From contig NZ_CP013480.3 in assembly GCF_001465545.3 (NCBI RefSeq), positions 1,488,001 to 1,552,000 of the forward strand: a stretch of DNA of 64,000 nt. The letters run 5' to 3'. The stretch is from Pandoraea norimbergensis (GTDB taxonomy: Bacteria; Pseudomonadota; Gammaproteobacteria; Burkholderiales; Burkholderiaceae). The position numbers were made by a program, and so were the translations under genes. Under the pieces are notes generated by a model. It was given only the letters and a program-made list of their open reading frames with translations, was not told the origin of the DNA and searched no databases. Shown one piece after another: positions 18,367 to 26,566 of this stretch. Each line of letters starts with the position of its first letter. Position 1 is the stretch's first letter.

Positions 18367-18404
18367 AAAACCCGTCGTTCCCGAAAGGGTACGGCGGGTT
18401 TTTT
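18367..18404 (+). terminator. intrinsic terminator of glyA-nrdR
   Basis: AAAACCCGTCGT (18367-18378) pairs with ACGGCGGGTTTT (18391-18402) with one G-U pair. An inner CCC/GGG caps it with a GAAA tetraloop, and a T run follows. Confidence 0.95.
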
Positions 18405-18574
18405 ATTGGCTATTCATTCCGTGAAGTTAATGTCGGGAATTTTCAATGTTGGGAAATAATTTAATTGAAGATTGGGTGATGTATTAAAAGACTGCAGGGG
18501 TGACCGGCTTTCAATAAGTCGCCTCATAGAATTCGCGATCCTTGACGGATGGCCGTCTGCCACCGTCTGGAAGG

Positions 18575-18592
18575 TGATGAAGCTATTCATCA
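18575..18592. promoter_or_regulatory. palindrome upstream of the autotransporter gene
   Basis: TGATGAA and TTCATCA flank a four-base centre (18575-18592), 30 bases before the ATG. A second inverted repeat, GACGG-ATGG-CCGTC, lies at 18544-18557. Position suits an operator or a 5'-UTR hairpin near the ribosome site. The surrounding 290 bases are AT-rich compared with the rest of the window. Confidence 0.45.
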
Positions 18593-18622
18593 TTTCTCGC
18601 GAATTAAATGAGGGGTTATCAA

Positions 18623-19741
18623 ATGAAAGCAGTGAGTCATCAATCGTTCGCGCTTCGTATCACCGGTATGTTCTCGGCGGCGGTTGTGCTTGCCGCGACA
18701 GCGGTGTCGCCGGCGAATGCCGAAGACGTGGCTGAAATGCGCCGCACGCTCATCGTGCTTTCGGGCGCGGCGCTGTTGAACGACGCCGCGACGGCGCAAG
18801 GGGCGGCCAGTGCATTCCAGCGGGCCATGCAAACGCGCACGATGAGCGGCGGCGCGACGTTCGATGACGCCACCGGCAAGGGCGTTGCCCTCGGCAGCAG
18901 AGACCTCGTCGGCTGGGCCTCGTTCACCGGCGAGCGCTCGCATCAAAACGGCGAAACGGGGTTGTTCGATGTGCGTGGTGTGAACGGCGCCATCGGCGTG
19001 GACTCGCGAATCGGTGCGAACACGATCGTCGGCGGCTCATTGGGCGTGGGCAATCACAACTCGCAAATCAATGACCAACTCGGCGAAGCCCGGGTCAACA
19101 GTGTCAGTCTGGGCGTGTACGCGTCGCATCTGAGCGACCAGCAGTGGCTCGTCAACGGCGGCGCGTCGTACACCAATCACAGCCTGAAGACCGATCGCAG
19201 CAGCGACACGAGCGGTGTGTCGCCGCGCCTCAAAGGCAACACACGAGGTAACACCTTCGGTGCCTTCGGTGAAGTGGGACGGCGCAATTCGGTCGCCGGC
19301 ATCAACGTGGATTCGACGTTGGGCCTGCGCTTTCTGTCCACACGCGTGAACGCCTTCAATGAGACCGGTGGCGGCGACATCACCGCTCAGAATGCCCTGA
19401 AAATCGGCGCGCAGTCGCGGACGTCAACCCGTGGCATCGTCGGTGTGCGCCTGTGGCATGAGCTGGTCAACGTGGGGGGCGGCAAGGCGATCCCCTCGCT
19501 ACGCGTGGCGTACGAGTACGAGTTCGGCGACAAGCGCAGCAGCCTGACCAATGCTTTCTATGGCGCCACGCGTTCGTTCACGGTACAGAGCGCGAAGCTC
19601 GGGGCCCACATCGTCACGGCCGATCTTGGCGTTGACGTGCAGTTCCAGAAGCAGCTCGAAGTGCATGTCGGGGGCAATATGAGCGCACGTCGTGGCGAAA
19701 CCAGCGTGGGGGGCGGTGTCTCGGCGAGGTATCGCTTCTAA
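18623..19741 (+). CDS. autotransporter beta-barrel domain protein without passenger
   Basis: The ATG at 18623 has GAGGGG six bases upstream; an earlier in-frame ATG at 18608 precedes that site. A signal peptide (about residues 1-32, ending SPANA) leads to a 340-residue region that looks like an autotransporter barrel: alternating strands with many Gly/Asn/Ser turns, ending in the outer-membrane signature VSARYRF. Only about 60-70 residues separate signal and barrel, so there is no room for a typical passenger. It stands alone between two terminators. It may be a barrel-only adhesin or porin-like protein, or half of a split system. Confidence 0.8.
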   Translation: MKAVSHQSFALRITGMFSAAVVLAATAVSPANAEDVAEMRRTLIVLSGAALLNDAATAQGAASAFQRAMQTRTMSGGATFDDATGKGVALGSRDLVGWASFTGERSHQNGETGLFDVRGVNGAIGVDSRIGANTIVGGSLGVGNHNSQINDQLGEARVNSVSLGVYASHLSDQQWLVNGGASYTNHSLKTDRSSDTSGVSPRLKGNTRGNTFGAFGEVGRRNSVAGINVDSTLGLRFLSTRVNAFNETGGGDITAQNALKIGAQSRTSTRGIVGVRLWHELVNVGGGKAIPSLRVAYEYEFGDKRSSLTNAFYGATRSFTVQSAKLGAHIVTADLGVDVQFQKQLEVHVGGNMSARRGETSVGGGVSARYRF

Positions 19742-19801
19742 GCCGGGACTTCCGCCCGATACGTGACGGCAGAAAGTCGCGACCACCGCGTGCACAAAGC
19801 T

Positions 19802-19837
19802 AAACCCGCCGCAGCCCAAAGGGCCCGGCGGGTTTTT
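19802..19837 (+). terminator. intrinsic terminator of the autotransporter gene
   Basis: AAACCCGCCG (19802-19811) pairs with CGGCGGGTTT (19826-19835); an inner GCCC/GGGC extends the stem and a T run follows. It may also slow transcripts from the convergent porin gene. Confidence 0.9.
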
Positions 19838-19888
19838 CGTGACGCGACCGACTTGACGGCCTTGCGCTGTCACGCAACTGCCGCGACT

Positions 19889-20950
19889 TCAGAAGGAGTG
19901 CGAGATCCCGATATACGCCCCGGTCTGGCCCTTCCCCGGCGGCGGATTGTCGAGCGAATCGCTCGGAATCGCGGCGACCGAGAAGCTCTGGTTGGCGCTG
20001 TTCAACACGTAAGCGACCGTGCCATACAGGAAGGTGCGCTTTGAGAGGTTGTACGTCGTGCCCAATTCGAACATCGTCGCGTGACCGAAGCTCGGCACGT
20101 TGACGTGATACACGGCGGCATTCGCGGCCCACACTTGTGTCGCCTGATACTTCACGCCGGCCCAGTAGTGATCGGCGCGCGTAGCGAAGTTCGGTGTCGG
20201 TGCATCGGGTGCCGACATGTGCGTGTAGCCCAACGACACCGTGAAGCGGTTCAGGAAGACGTTGGCACCGGCGAAGTACTCGCGTGACGACGCGAACACG
20301 TCGGTGAATCGCCCGTTGGAATCGCGAATTTCGTCATACAACGCGCGCAACTGGAAGCGGTCGTGGGTGTACGTCAACTGGGCGCCCAACCCCCGGCCGC
20401 TGGTGAACTGGCCGACGACGTTCGAGAAGGCGTACTGGCTCGCAATGTCGAAGCCATACCAGTTCGGGCTCTGATAATTGACGGTGTTACTCGCTTGCGG
20501 CCAGTTGCGTCCGCGTACCAGCGACGCCGACGAGAAGGCCTGCTGCTGGAACGGATCGAAGTCCCACACCCCGTTACTGATGAACAGGTTGCGCCCGATC
20601 GTGAACTGCCCCCAACCCTGCGAGACGAAGCCCACCAACGCGCGCCGGTCGAAGATCGAACCCGAGCCGTTGTTGTTGTAGCCGTTCATCAACTGGAAGC
20701 CGCCTTCCAGATTGAATACCGCATGCAATCCCTGCCCGAGATCTTCATAGCCACGCAGGCCGAACAGGCTCGTGCCGTAGTCACCGCCCTGCGCACTCCA
20801 GCGCGAGGTGGTGCCGCCGTTGCCGTCCTGCAAGTTGCTCATGTACTGAAAGCCGCCATCGAGACGGCCATAGAGTTGCACGCTGGATTGCGCGTGCGCG
20901 ATCGTTCCGATGCTGCAAAGCAGGCTAGCTGCGATGAGCTTCTTTTTCAT
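19889..20950 (-). CDS. Gram-negative porin (Porin_4 family)
   Basis: This 353-residue outer-membrane trimeric porin has a signal peptide of about 20 residues (starting MKKKLIAASLL, cut after AHA), the first-strand SSVQLYGRLDGG, repeated amphipathic strands and the terminal Phe (GISHSF). These are typical of OmpC-like porins of Burkholderiales. The ATG at 20950 follows a GGAG-like site; the in-frame start at 21037 would bury the signal peptide and is rejected. It passes small hydrophilic solutes, with unknown specificity. Confidence 0.95.
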   Translation of the reverse strand: MKKKLIAASLLCSIGTIAHAQSSVQLYGRLDGGFQYMSNLQDGNGGTTSRWSAQGGDYGTSLFGLRGYEDLGQGLHAVFNLEGGFQLMNGYNNNGSGSIFDRRALVGFVSQGWGQFTIGRNLFISNGVWDFDPFQQQAFSSASLVRGRNWPQASNTVNYQSPNWYGFDIASQYAFSNVVGQFTSGRGLGAQLTYTHDRFQLRALYDEIRDSNGRFTDVFASSREYFAGANVFLNRFTVSLGYTHMSAPDAPTPNFATRADHYWAGVKYQATQVWAANAAVYHVNVPSFGHATMFELGTTYNLSKRTFLYGTVAYVLNSANQSFSVAAIPSDSLDNPPPGKGQTGAYIGISHSF

Positions 20951-21474
20951 GGTCTGCTCCCCAGGTTGCGTTTGCCCCGCACCTTCGACTTGCGTGGTTA
21001 TGACCGTCGTCGTCGCGCGCCGTCCATGCGGAGACAACGCATTACGGTTTCGGTAAAGCCTGAAAAATCGTCACGAGTGGTGAGACATCGGCATGCAGGA
21101 ACGCCGGGGCAACGCGAGCCGCGTGAGGGGACGCGGGCGCTTGCGAGTGATGCCGTCACGCTCTGGTCGTCAGAGTTCGTAGTCATGGCAGTCCACTGGC
21201 GTTGGGGATGCAGCGGACGCGATCCTGACGCGGGCCGTGCAACCGGAATCGGTGGCGAAGGGGGCGTGTGGCAACCGTTGGCGGTGCTGTCACGCAAAGG
21301 AGACTTTTGCTGTTACGCAAAGCGCACCTTCGCTCGAATGGCTCATTTATATCCGAATTCGATGCCTCGCAACATCGGGTAAAGGCTTAGTACCCCGATT
21401 GTTGCGTGGCTACAACCTGGTGGCGCTATTCCAAACTGCCAAACTGCCAAACTGCGGTATTGCAAACGAGGCAA
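20951..21474. other. intergenic region with a long hairpin and 8-base repeats
   Basis: This 524-base gap holds the upstream region of the porin gene and the downstream region of the LysR gene. CGCAACATCGGG (21368-21379) pairs with CCCGATTGTTGCG (21394-21406) with one bulged base, a strong hairpin without T run. CCAAACTG is repeated three times in tandem at 21431-21454. I see no open frame with gene-like content and no clear promoter hexamers. Confidence 0.7.
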
Positions 21475-22413
21475 TCAGTCGGGGGCGCCGAACGCCTCCA
21501 TCTTGCTGGCCAGATGGGTGAGCAAGCGATTGGCCGCGCCGGAAAGGCGCCGCCCCGCACGGGTGATGAGATGCGCTTCGGCGCTCGCCAGAATCGGATG
21601 ATCGACGGGTAGCGCACACAGCACACCCGCCTCGACTTCTTGCGAGACGGCAAACGTCGGCAGAAAGGTCGCGCCCAGCCCTGCGCGGACGAAGTGCTTG
21701 AGCACCGAGATCGAGTTGGTCGTCACGGTCGCGTTCAGGCGGTGCTTCTCGGCCTGCTCGGCCAGTTCCATCAATTGACGGGTGCCGTACGCGCCGTGCA
21801 TGAGCGCGAGCGGGGTGTCGTACAGGTCGTCAAGCTTGAGCGCGGTGCCCGGCGGTTGCTGGGCGAGGCGGGCGCGCAACGGCGAATCGGGTGCCACGAT
21901 GGCGTGCACGGGCTGACGCATCTGGGCGCGCGAGACGATCTTGGGCTCGGCGGGCGGGTTGTACACGAGCCCGATATCGGCATCGTCCTCGGCCACGGCC
22001 CGCATGACCTCGTTCGTGCCCGCCAGATCGAGCGTGAGCGTGATGTCCGGGTAGCGCTTGCAGAAAAACCGCAGTGGCGCGCCCATCAGATCGCTCACGA
22101 AACCTTCTCCCACGGCAAGCCGGATATGGCCGCGCCGCAGCCCTCTTACTTCTTGTAGTTTCGCCAGCAGGTCCTCTTGGTGCGCCCGCTGCTCGCGGTA
22201 GTACTCCATGAGCAGGCGGCCTGCCTGGGTCAGGTGCACGCCGCGCTTGTGACGCTCGATCAGCGGCAATGCGAGTTCCGCCTCCAGCAGGGCGATCTGA
22301 CGGCTGACGGCGGACGGCGCGATGTCGAGCCGGTCGGCGGCAGCGCGGATAGTGCCGCACTGCACGGCTTCGAACAGATAGGGCAGGCGGTTTTCATTGA
22401 TGGCGGGTGTCAT
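21475..22413 (-). CDS. LysR-family transcriptional regulator
   Basis: This 312-residue regulator has the N-terminal HTH (about 10-65, GTIRAAADRLDIAPSAVSRQI) and a periplasmic-binding-like effector domain (about 92-300). It is divergent from the VOC-protein gene at 22588, with 174 bases between. A palindrome CTAATAATTAG (22424-22434) lies just upstream of its own start. It probably controls the VOC/dehydrogenase/ALDH set to its right; that is inference from position. Confidence 0.92.
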   Translation of the reverse strand: MTPAINENRLPYLFEAVQCGTIRAAADRLDIAPSAVSRQIALLEAELALPLIERHKRGVHLTQAGRLLMEYYREQRAHQEDLLAKLQEVRGLRRGHIRLAVGEGFVSDLMGAPLRFFCKRYPDITLTLDLAGTNEVMRAVAEDDADIGLVYNPPAEPKIVSRAQMRQPVHAIVAPDSPLRARLAQQPPGTALKLDDLYDTPLALMHGAYGTRQLMELAEQAEKHRLNATVTTNSISVLKHFVRAGLGATFLPTFAVSQEVEAGVLCALPVDHPILASAEAHLITRAGRRLSGAANRLLTHLASKMEAFGAPD

Positions 22414-22587
22414 GCCCTAAAGACTAATAATTAGAACAAAAATCTTCAAGCGTTGTCATTGAGCGTCGTTTTTTTTCACTCCACACTGCGAAGCATGCGG
22501 ATCGGCCCCATCGACGGGCAACGAACCCAGGCGAGGCCCGACGACGGCGGCCCGATTCCGCGCCAGATTTCACGTGAGGTGCCGTAG

Positions 22588-23493
22588 ATGATTCCTCCGG
22601 GCAATACCCGATTCGGTATCGATCATCCGCTGGTCACAGTGCATGACCATCCGCGGCGTCTTTCGCATTACCAGCGTATGGGCTTCACCCCGTCCCCGGT
22701 GTCGTATCACCCGTGGGGCACGGTGACCTCGCTGATGATGTTCGGCAACAACTTCATCGAACTGATCGGCGTGGACGACGCCCGGAAGTTCGGCACGAAT
22801 GCGCAGGGCGACTTTTGTTTTGGCCGGTTTCTTGGCCGCTTTCTGGCTCGCGAGGAAGGCGTATCGCTGGTCGCGCTACATAGCAAGGACGCGCGCGCCG
22901 ACCATAGCCGGCTGACGCAGGCCGGGCTCGAAACCCAGGGTTTCATCGACTTTCGACGCTCGATGACGAAACCCGACGGCACGCCTGACGAAGCCGTGGT
23001 GTCGCTGGGGTTGTTCGTCGATGACCGGCTCGGCGACGCTTCGAATTTCATCTGTCACCAGCATCGGCCCGAGCTGATCTGGGTGCCGGATTGGCAGCAA
23101 CATCCCAACGGGGTGACCGGCGTAGTGGGCGTCACGTACGTGACACCCGACCCCGAGGCGCTACGCCAACTGGCCACGCGCTGGCAACGGATCTACGGCG
23201 CACGCCATGTCGACCTGTATCAGGGCGGCGCGATGGCCGATACCGGATGCGGGCATTTCCGGGCGCTCTCGCCGCAACGGGCCGAGGCCCGCTTTGCCGC
23301 CGTGGGGTTGCCGATGGCACAGGCCACACGCACCCATGCTGTGGCGCTCACGCTGCACGCGCCGGACCTCGCGCACATCGAGGCGCTGTGGCGCGAGAAC
23401 GGGGTGCCGTATGGCTACAACGAGCATGGCCTCGTTGTCGAACCGGAGTTCGCAGGTAACGTGGTGCTGGAGTTCGTGAATCACCATCACTGA
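22588..23493 (+). CDS. VOC family protein (glyoxalase-like)
   Basis: This 301-residue protein has the vicinal-oxygen-chelate pattern of the Glyoxalase_3-like group: an N-terminal GIDHPLVTV with the first metal His, then LIGV/FIELIGVD, and a second half starting at about residue 165 (GVVGVTYVTPDPEAL) ending in a Glu-rich strand (VVEPEFAGNVVLEF). Members include dioxygenases and isomerases, but also proteins without known activity. It is the first gene after the divergent LysR regulator. The next gene, an NAD-linked dehydrogenase, starts 139 bases on. The ATG at 22588 follows GTGAGGTGCC. Confidence 0.85.
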   Translation: MIPPGNTRFGIDHPLVTVHDHPRRLSHYQRMGFTPSPVSYHPWGTVTSLMMFGNNFIELIGVDDARKFGTNAQGDFCFGRFLGRFLAREEGVSLVALHSKDARADHSRLTQAGLETQGFIDFRRSMTKPDGTPDEAVVSLGLFVDDRLGDASNFICHQHRPELIWVPDWQQHPNGVTGVVGVTYVTPDPEALRQLATRWQRIYGARHVDLYQGGAMADTGCGHFRALSPQRAEARFAAVGLPMAQATRTHAVALTLHAPDLAHIEALWRENGVPYGYNEHGLVVEPEFAGNVVLEFVNHHH

Positions 23494-23632
23494 TGTATCT
23501 CTGAATATTCCGTAGTATTCCAAAAAAATAGCGTGCTATGAATAGACAACCCGCCGGTGCAGACCGGTGGGTGGAACAACGCGGCGTTGCCCGTGGGGGC
23601 GGCGCCATTCTCGCAGTGAAACTGGAGTCAAC

Positions 23633-24514
23633 ATGAAAATCATCGGAGTGGTCGGTCTGGGCAATATGGGGCGTGGCATGGCGCTGTCGTTACAGCGCGG
23701 CGGCTTCACGGTGCTCGGTTTCGATCCGTCGCCGGCCGCCGGGGCGGCGCTGGCGGAGGCGGGCATCGGCTTGCGCAATTCGGTCGCGGAACTGACCCGT
23801 GAAGCCGACGCGCTCGTGCTCTCGCTGCCGACCTCGCAGGTTGTCGAAGCCGTGGTGAACGGTGCCGACGGCATTGCCGCCAACGGCCGCGAAGGGCTGA
23901 TCGTGATCGACACGTCCACGGCCGATCCGCAAAGCACGCGGGCGCTGGCCGCGACGCTGCGCGAGAAAGGCATTGCGCTGGTCGATGCGCCGGTCTCGGG
24001 TGGCCCGAAGGGCGCGTTGAACGGCACGCTCACGATGGTGCTGGGCGGGTCGGTCGACGACATCGCCCGCATCGAGCCGGTGCTGGCCACGATGTCGGCC
24101 AAGCGTGTGCACATCGGCGATGTGGGCGCGGGTCACGTGACCAAGCTCATCAACAATCTGATGTGCGCCGCACACCTGATCGTGGCGGGTGAAGCGATGC
24201 GTCTGGCGACGGCAGCGGGTGTGGAGCCCGCACAGGTGCTCGAAGGCCTGAACGCCGGCTCGGGCCGCAGCGGCATTACGCAGACCAATTACCCGACGTG
24301 GATTCTGAACGACGCGTTCGACTCGGGCTTCACGATGAAGCTCATGCGCAAGGACGTGCGCTTGGCCATCGCGCTCGCTGAACAGACCGGCACACTCGAT
24401 AGCGGGCCGCTGTCGGCCGAAGTCGGCCGCCTGTGGGCGGCCAGCGCTGCGTCGGTCGGTGATGACGAAGACTTCAACCGCATCGTGCAGTTCATCGAAG
24501 CCGGTCGCGCTTAA
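23633..24514 (+). CDS. NAD(P)-dependent oxidoreductase, 3-hydroxyisobutyrate dehydrogenase family
   Basis: This 293-residue beta-hydroxyacid dehydrogenase has the dinucleotide motif GLGNMGRGMA (residues 7-16), the substrate loop DAPVSGGPKGA (about 120-130) and the catalytic lysine in GHVTKLINN (about 169). Length matches GarR/HIBADH enzymes (about 290-300). The ATG at 23633 has GGAG nine bases upstream. It lies between a VOC protein and an aldehyde dehydrogenase, so it probably oxidises a hydroxyacid or reduces a semialdehyde in the same pathway. Tartronate-semialdehyde and 3-hydroxyisobutyrate are both possible substrates. Confidence 0.9.
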   Translation: MKIIGVVGLGNMGRGMALSLQRGGFTVLGFDPSPAAGAALAEAGIGLRNSVAELTREADALVLSLPTSQVVEAVVNGADGIAANGREGLIVIDTSTADPQSTRALAATLREKGIALVDAPVSGGPKGALNGTLTMVLGGSVDDIARIEPVLATMSAKRVHIGDVGAGHVTKLINNLMCAAHLIVAGEAMRLATAAGVEPAQVLEGLNAGSGRSGITQTNYPTWILNDAFDSGFTMKLMRKDVRLAIALAEQTGTLDSGPLSAEVGRLWAASAASVGDDEDFNRIVQFIEAGRA

Positions 24515-24533
24515 TTTCCCCACATTCATTGAT

Positions 24534-24565
24534 ACCCCGAGGCGCCGCTACGGCCGCCTCGGGGT
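24534..24565 (+). promoter_or_regulatory. intercistronic stem-loop between dehydrogenase and ALDH genes
   Basis: ACCCCGAGGCG (24534-24544) and CGCCTCGGGGT (24555-24565) form a perfect 11-base stem. There is no T run, and the ALDH ribosome site (GGAG, 24574-24577) starts nine bases later. It may attenuate or stabilise the downstream message rather than end it. Confidence 0.6.
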
Positions 24566-24585
24566 GCATCGCACGGAGTATTTTC

Positions 24586-26100
24586 ATGGCAGACAACCAA
24601 GCCGCCGCCTTGCTTGGCGCATTCGCAAAGTTTTTCCCCAACGCGACGACCATCGGCTCGTACGTCAACGGTGAGCTGGTCGCGGGCACCGGCGAGAGCA
24701 CGATCGACATCGTGAACCCGGCGACCGGCCAGACGGTATTGACTTACCGCGACGCCGGCGCCGACGTGGTGGCGCAGGCCGCCGACGCGGCGCAAGCTGC
24801 GCAAAAGACCTGGTGGGCGCTGACACACGCCGCACGCGGCCGTGTCATGCAGGCCATTGGCGCGAAGGTTCGCGAGAACGCCGAAGCGCTGGCGCAGCTC
24901 GAATCGATCGGCGCAGGTAAGCCGATTCGCGATTGCCGTGGCGAAGTCGGCAAGGTGGCCGAAATGTTCGAGTACTACGCCGGTTGGACCGACAAGTTCT
25001 TCGGCGACGTGATTCCCGTGCCGAGCACGCACCTGAACTACACGCGCCGCGAAGCGATGGGCGTGGTGTTGCAGATCACGCCGTGGAATGCACCGGTGTT
25101 TACCTGCGGCTGGCAACTCGCTCCGGCCATTGCGATGGGCAACGGCGTGCTGCTCAAGCCGTCGGAACTGACCCCGGCCAGCTCGCTGGCGGTGGCCGCG
25201 CTGGCAGAACAAGCCGGCCTGCCGCGCGGCCTGATCAACGTGCTCGCAGGCTTCGGTCACACGACCGGGCAAGCTGCGATCTCGCATCCGGTCATCAAGA
25301 AAGTGGTGTTTGTGGGCTCGCCCGCGACCGGCAGCAAGATCGCTACGGCAGCGGCGCAGCGCCTGTTGCCGAGCGTGCTGGAACTGGGTGGCAAGTCGGC
25401 CAATATCGTGTTCAACGATGCCGACCTCAAGCGTGCGTGCCTTGGTGCGCAAGCGGCCATCTTCTCGAGCGCCGGTCAGAGCTGCGTGGCGGGGTCGCGC
25501 CTGCTGGTGCAGCGCGGCGTGTATGACGAGATGATCGATATGCTGGCGCGCGGTGCCGAAAAGATTCGTGTGGGCGAGCCGATGGACGACGCGACCGAAG
25601 TCGGTCCGATCTGCAACCGCACCCAGTATCAGCACGTGATGAACATGATCGATGCGGGCGTGGCGGGCGGGGCGCGTCTCGCGGCCGGTTCGCAGCAACG
25701 CAGCGACGGCGGCTTCTTCGTGCGCCCGACCGTGCTGGCCGACGCGAACAATCAGATGGGCGTGGCGCGTACCGAAATCTTCGGGCCGGTGGTGGTCGCC
25801 ATTCCGTTCGATACGGAAGAAGAGGCACTGGCGATCGCCAACGACAGCGAGTTCGGTCTGGCCGGTGCCGTCTGGACGCAAGACGTCGCGCGCGCGCATC
25901 GCGTGGCTGCGCAGGTCAACGCCGGTACGTTCTGGATCAACGGCTACAAGACGATCAATGTGGCCTCGCCGTTCGGTGGCTACGGCCATAGCGGCTACGG
26001 TCGCTCTAGCGGCGTGGAAGCCCTGTACGAATACACGCAGACCAAGAGCGTGTGGGTCGAGACGGCTGCCAACCCGGCAACGCCGTTCGGCTACGTCTGA
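24586..26100 (+). CDS. aldehyde dehydrogenase family protein
   Basis: This 504-residue ALDH has QITPWNAPVF with the catalytic Asn, LELGGKSAN with the general-base Glu and SSAGQSCVAGSRL with the nucleophilic Cys. Length and motifs fit betaine-aldehyde/phenylacetaldehyde-type NAD(P) ALDHs. The ATG at 24586 has GGAG upstream; the in-frame start at 24529 would read through the stem-loop. It sits 71 bases after the 3-hydroxyisobutyrate-dehydrogenase-like gene on the same strand. Together they suggest alcohol to aldehyde to acid oxidation. The substrate is not readable. Confidence 0.92.
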   Translation: MADNQAAALLGAFAKFFPNATTIGSYVNGELVAGTGESTIDIVNPATGQTVLTYRDAGADVVAQAADAAQAAQKTWWALTHAARGRVMQAIGAKVRENAEALAQLESIGAGKPIRDCRGEVGKVAEMFEYYAGWTDKFFGDVIPVPSTHLNYTRREAMGVVLQITPWNAPVFTCGWQLAPAIAMGNGVLLKPSELTPASSLAVAALAEQAGLPRGLINVLAGFGHTTGQAAISHPVIKKVVFVGSPATGSKIATAAAQRLLPSVLELGGKSANIVFNDADLKRACLGAQAAIFSSAGQSCVAGSRLLVQRGVYDEMIDMLARGAEKIRVGEPMDDATEVGPICNRTQYQHVMNMIDAGVAGGARLAAGSQQRSDGGFFVRPTVLADANNQMGVARTEIFGPVVVAIPFDTEEEALAIANDSEFGLAGAVWTQDVARAHRVAAQVNAGTFWINGYKTINVASPFGGYGHSGYGRSSGVEALYEYTQTKSVWVETAANPATPFGYV

Positions 26101-26566
26101 TCGTCTGATGGTTTGACGCGTAGGGCGCGCGGTTTTCCGCTGGTTTCCCGCCGTGCGGGAGCCGCGCGCAAGCCGTGAGAATGTGCTGTCTTCTTGCGTG
26201 TAGTTGTCTGGAAAGTGAGGTTAACGTGTCAGGCGCGGGTCGCGAGGCCCCGTTTGTCGCGTCGCCGTTTCAGCCTGCGAGATTCGTGGCCTGAACGGGT
26301 TTTTTACCCGCGTATAATGCCGCCCTTCGGGTGGTTCTGCGCGGGGCGCTGTTACTGTCACCGAGGCGTGCCAACATGTCGCTGCGAGGCGCTGTGGGGG
26401 AAGTCCGCAGCCGTTGGGCGGACGGCGCGTCGAATTACCTCGACCACCGGTTGATCCAGCATTGACCAGCGGTTACTTACAACGTTAATCACCGAATTGT
26501 TCGTACCCCGTCCGGTCGACCGGATGGCACCGGACCGGTTCAACAGCAAGTGCAGTGGAGACCCAG
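26101..26566. other. intergenic leader region upstream of the DUF3100 gene
   Basis: A perfect TATAAT (26313-26318) follows a small CGGGT-TTTTT-ACCCG hairpin (26296-26310), but no good -35 precedes it. If used, it gives a 5'-UTR of about 240 bases. Near the end lies the perfect palindrome TCCGGTCGACCGGA (26511-26524), followed by a further CCGGACCGG that offers alternative pairing. I see no known riboswitch in it. Confidence 0.6.
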
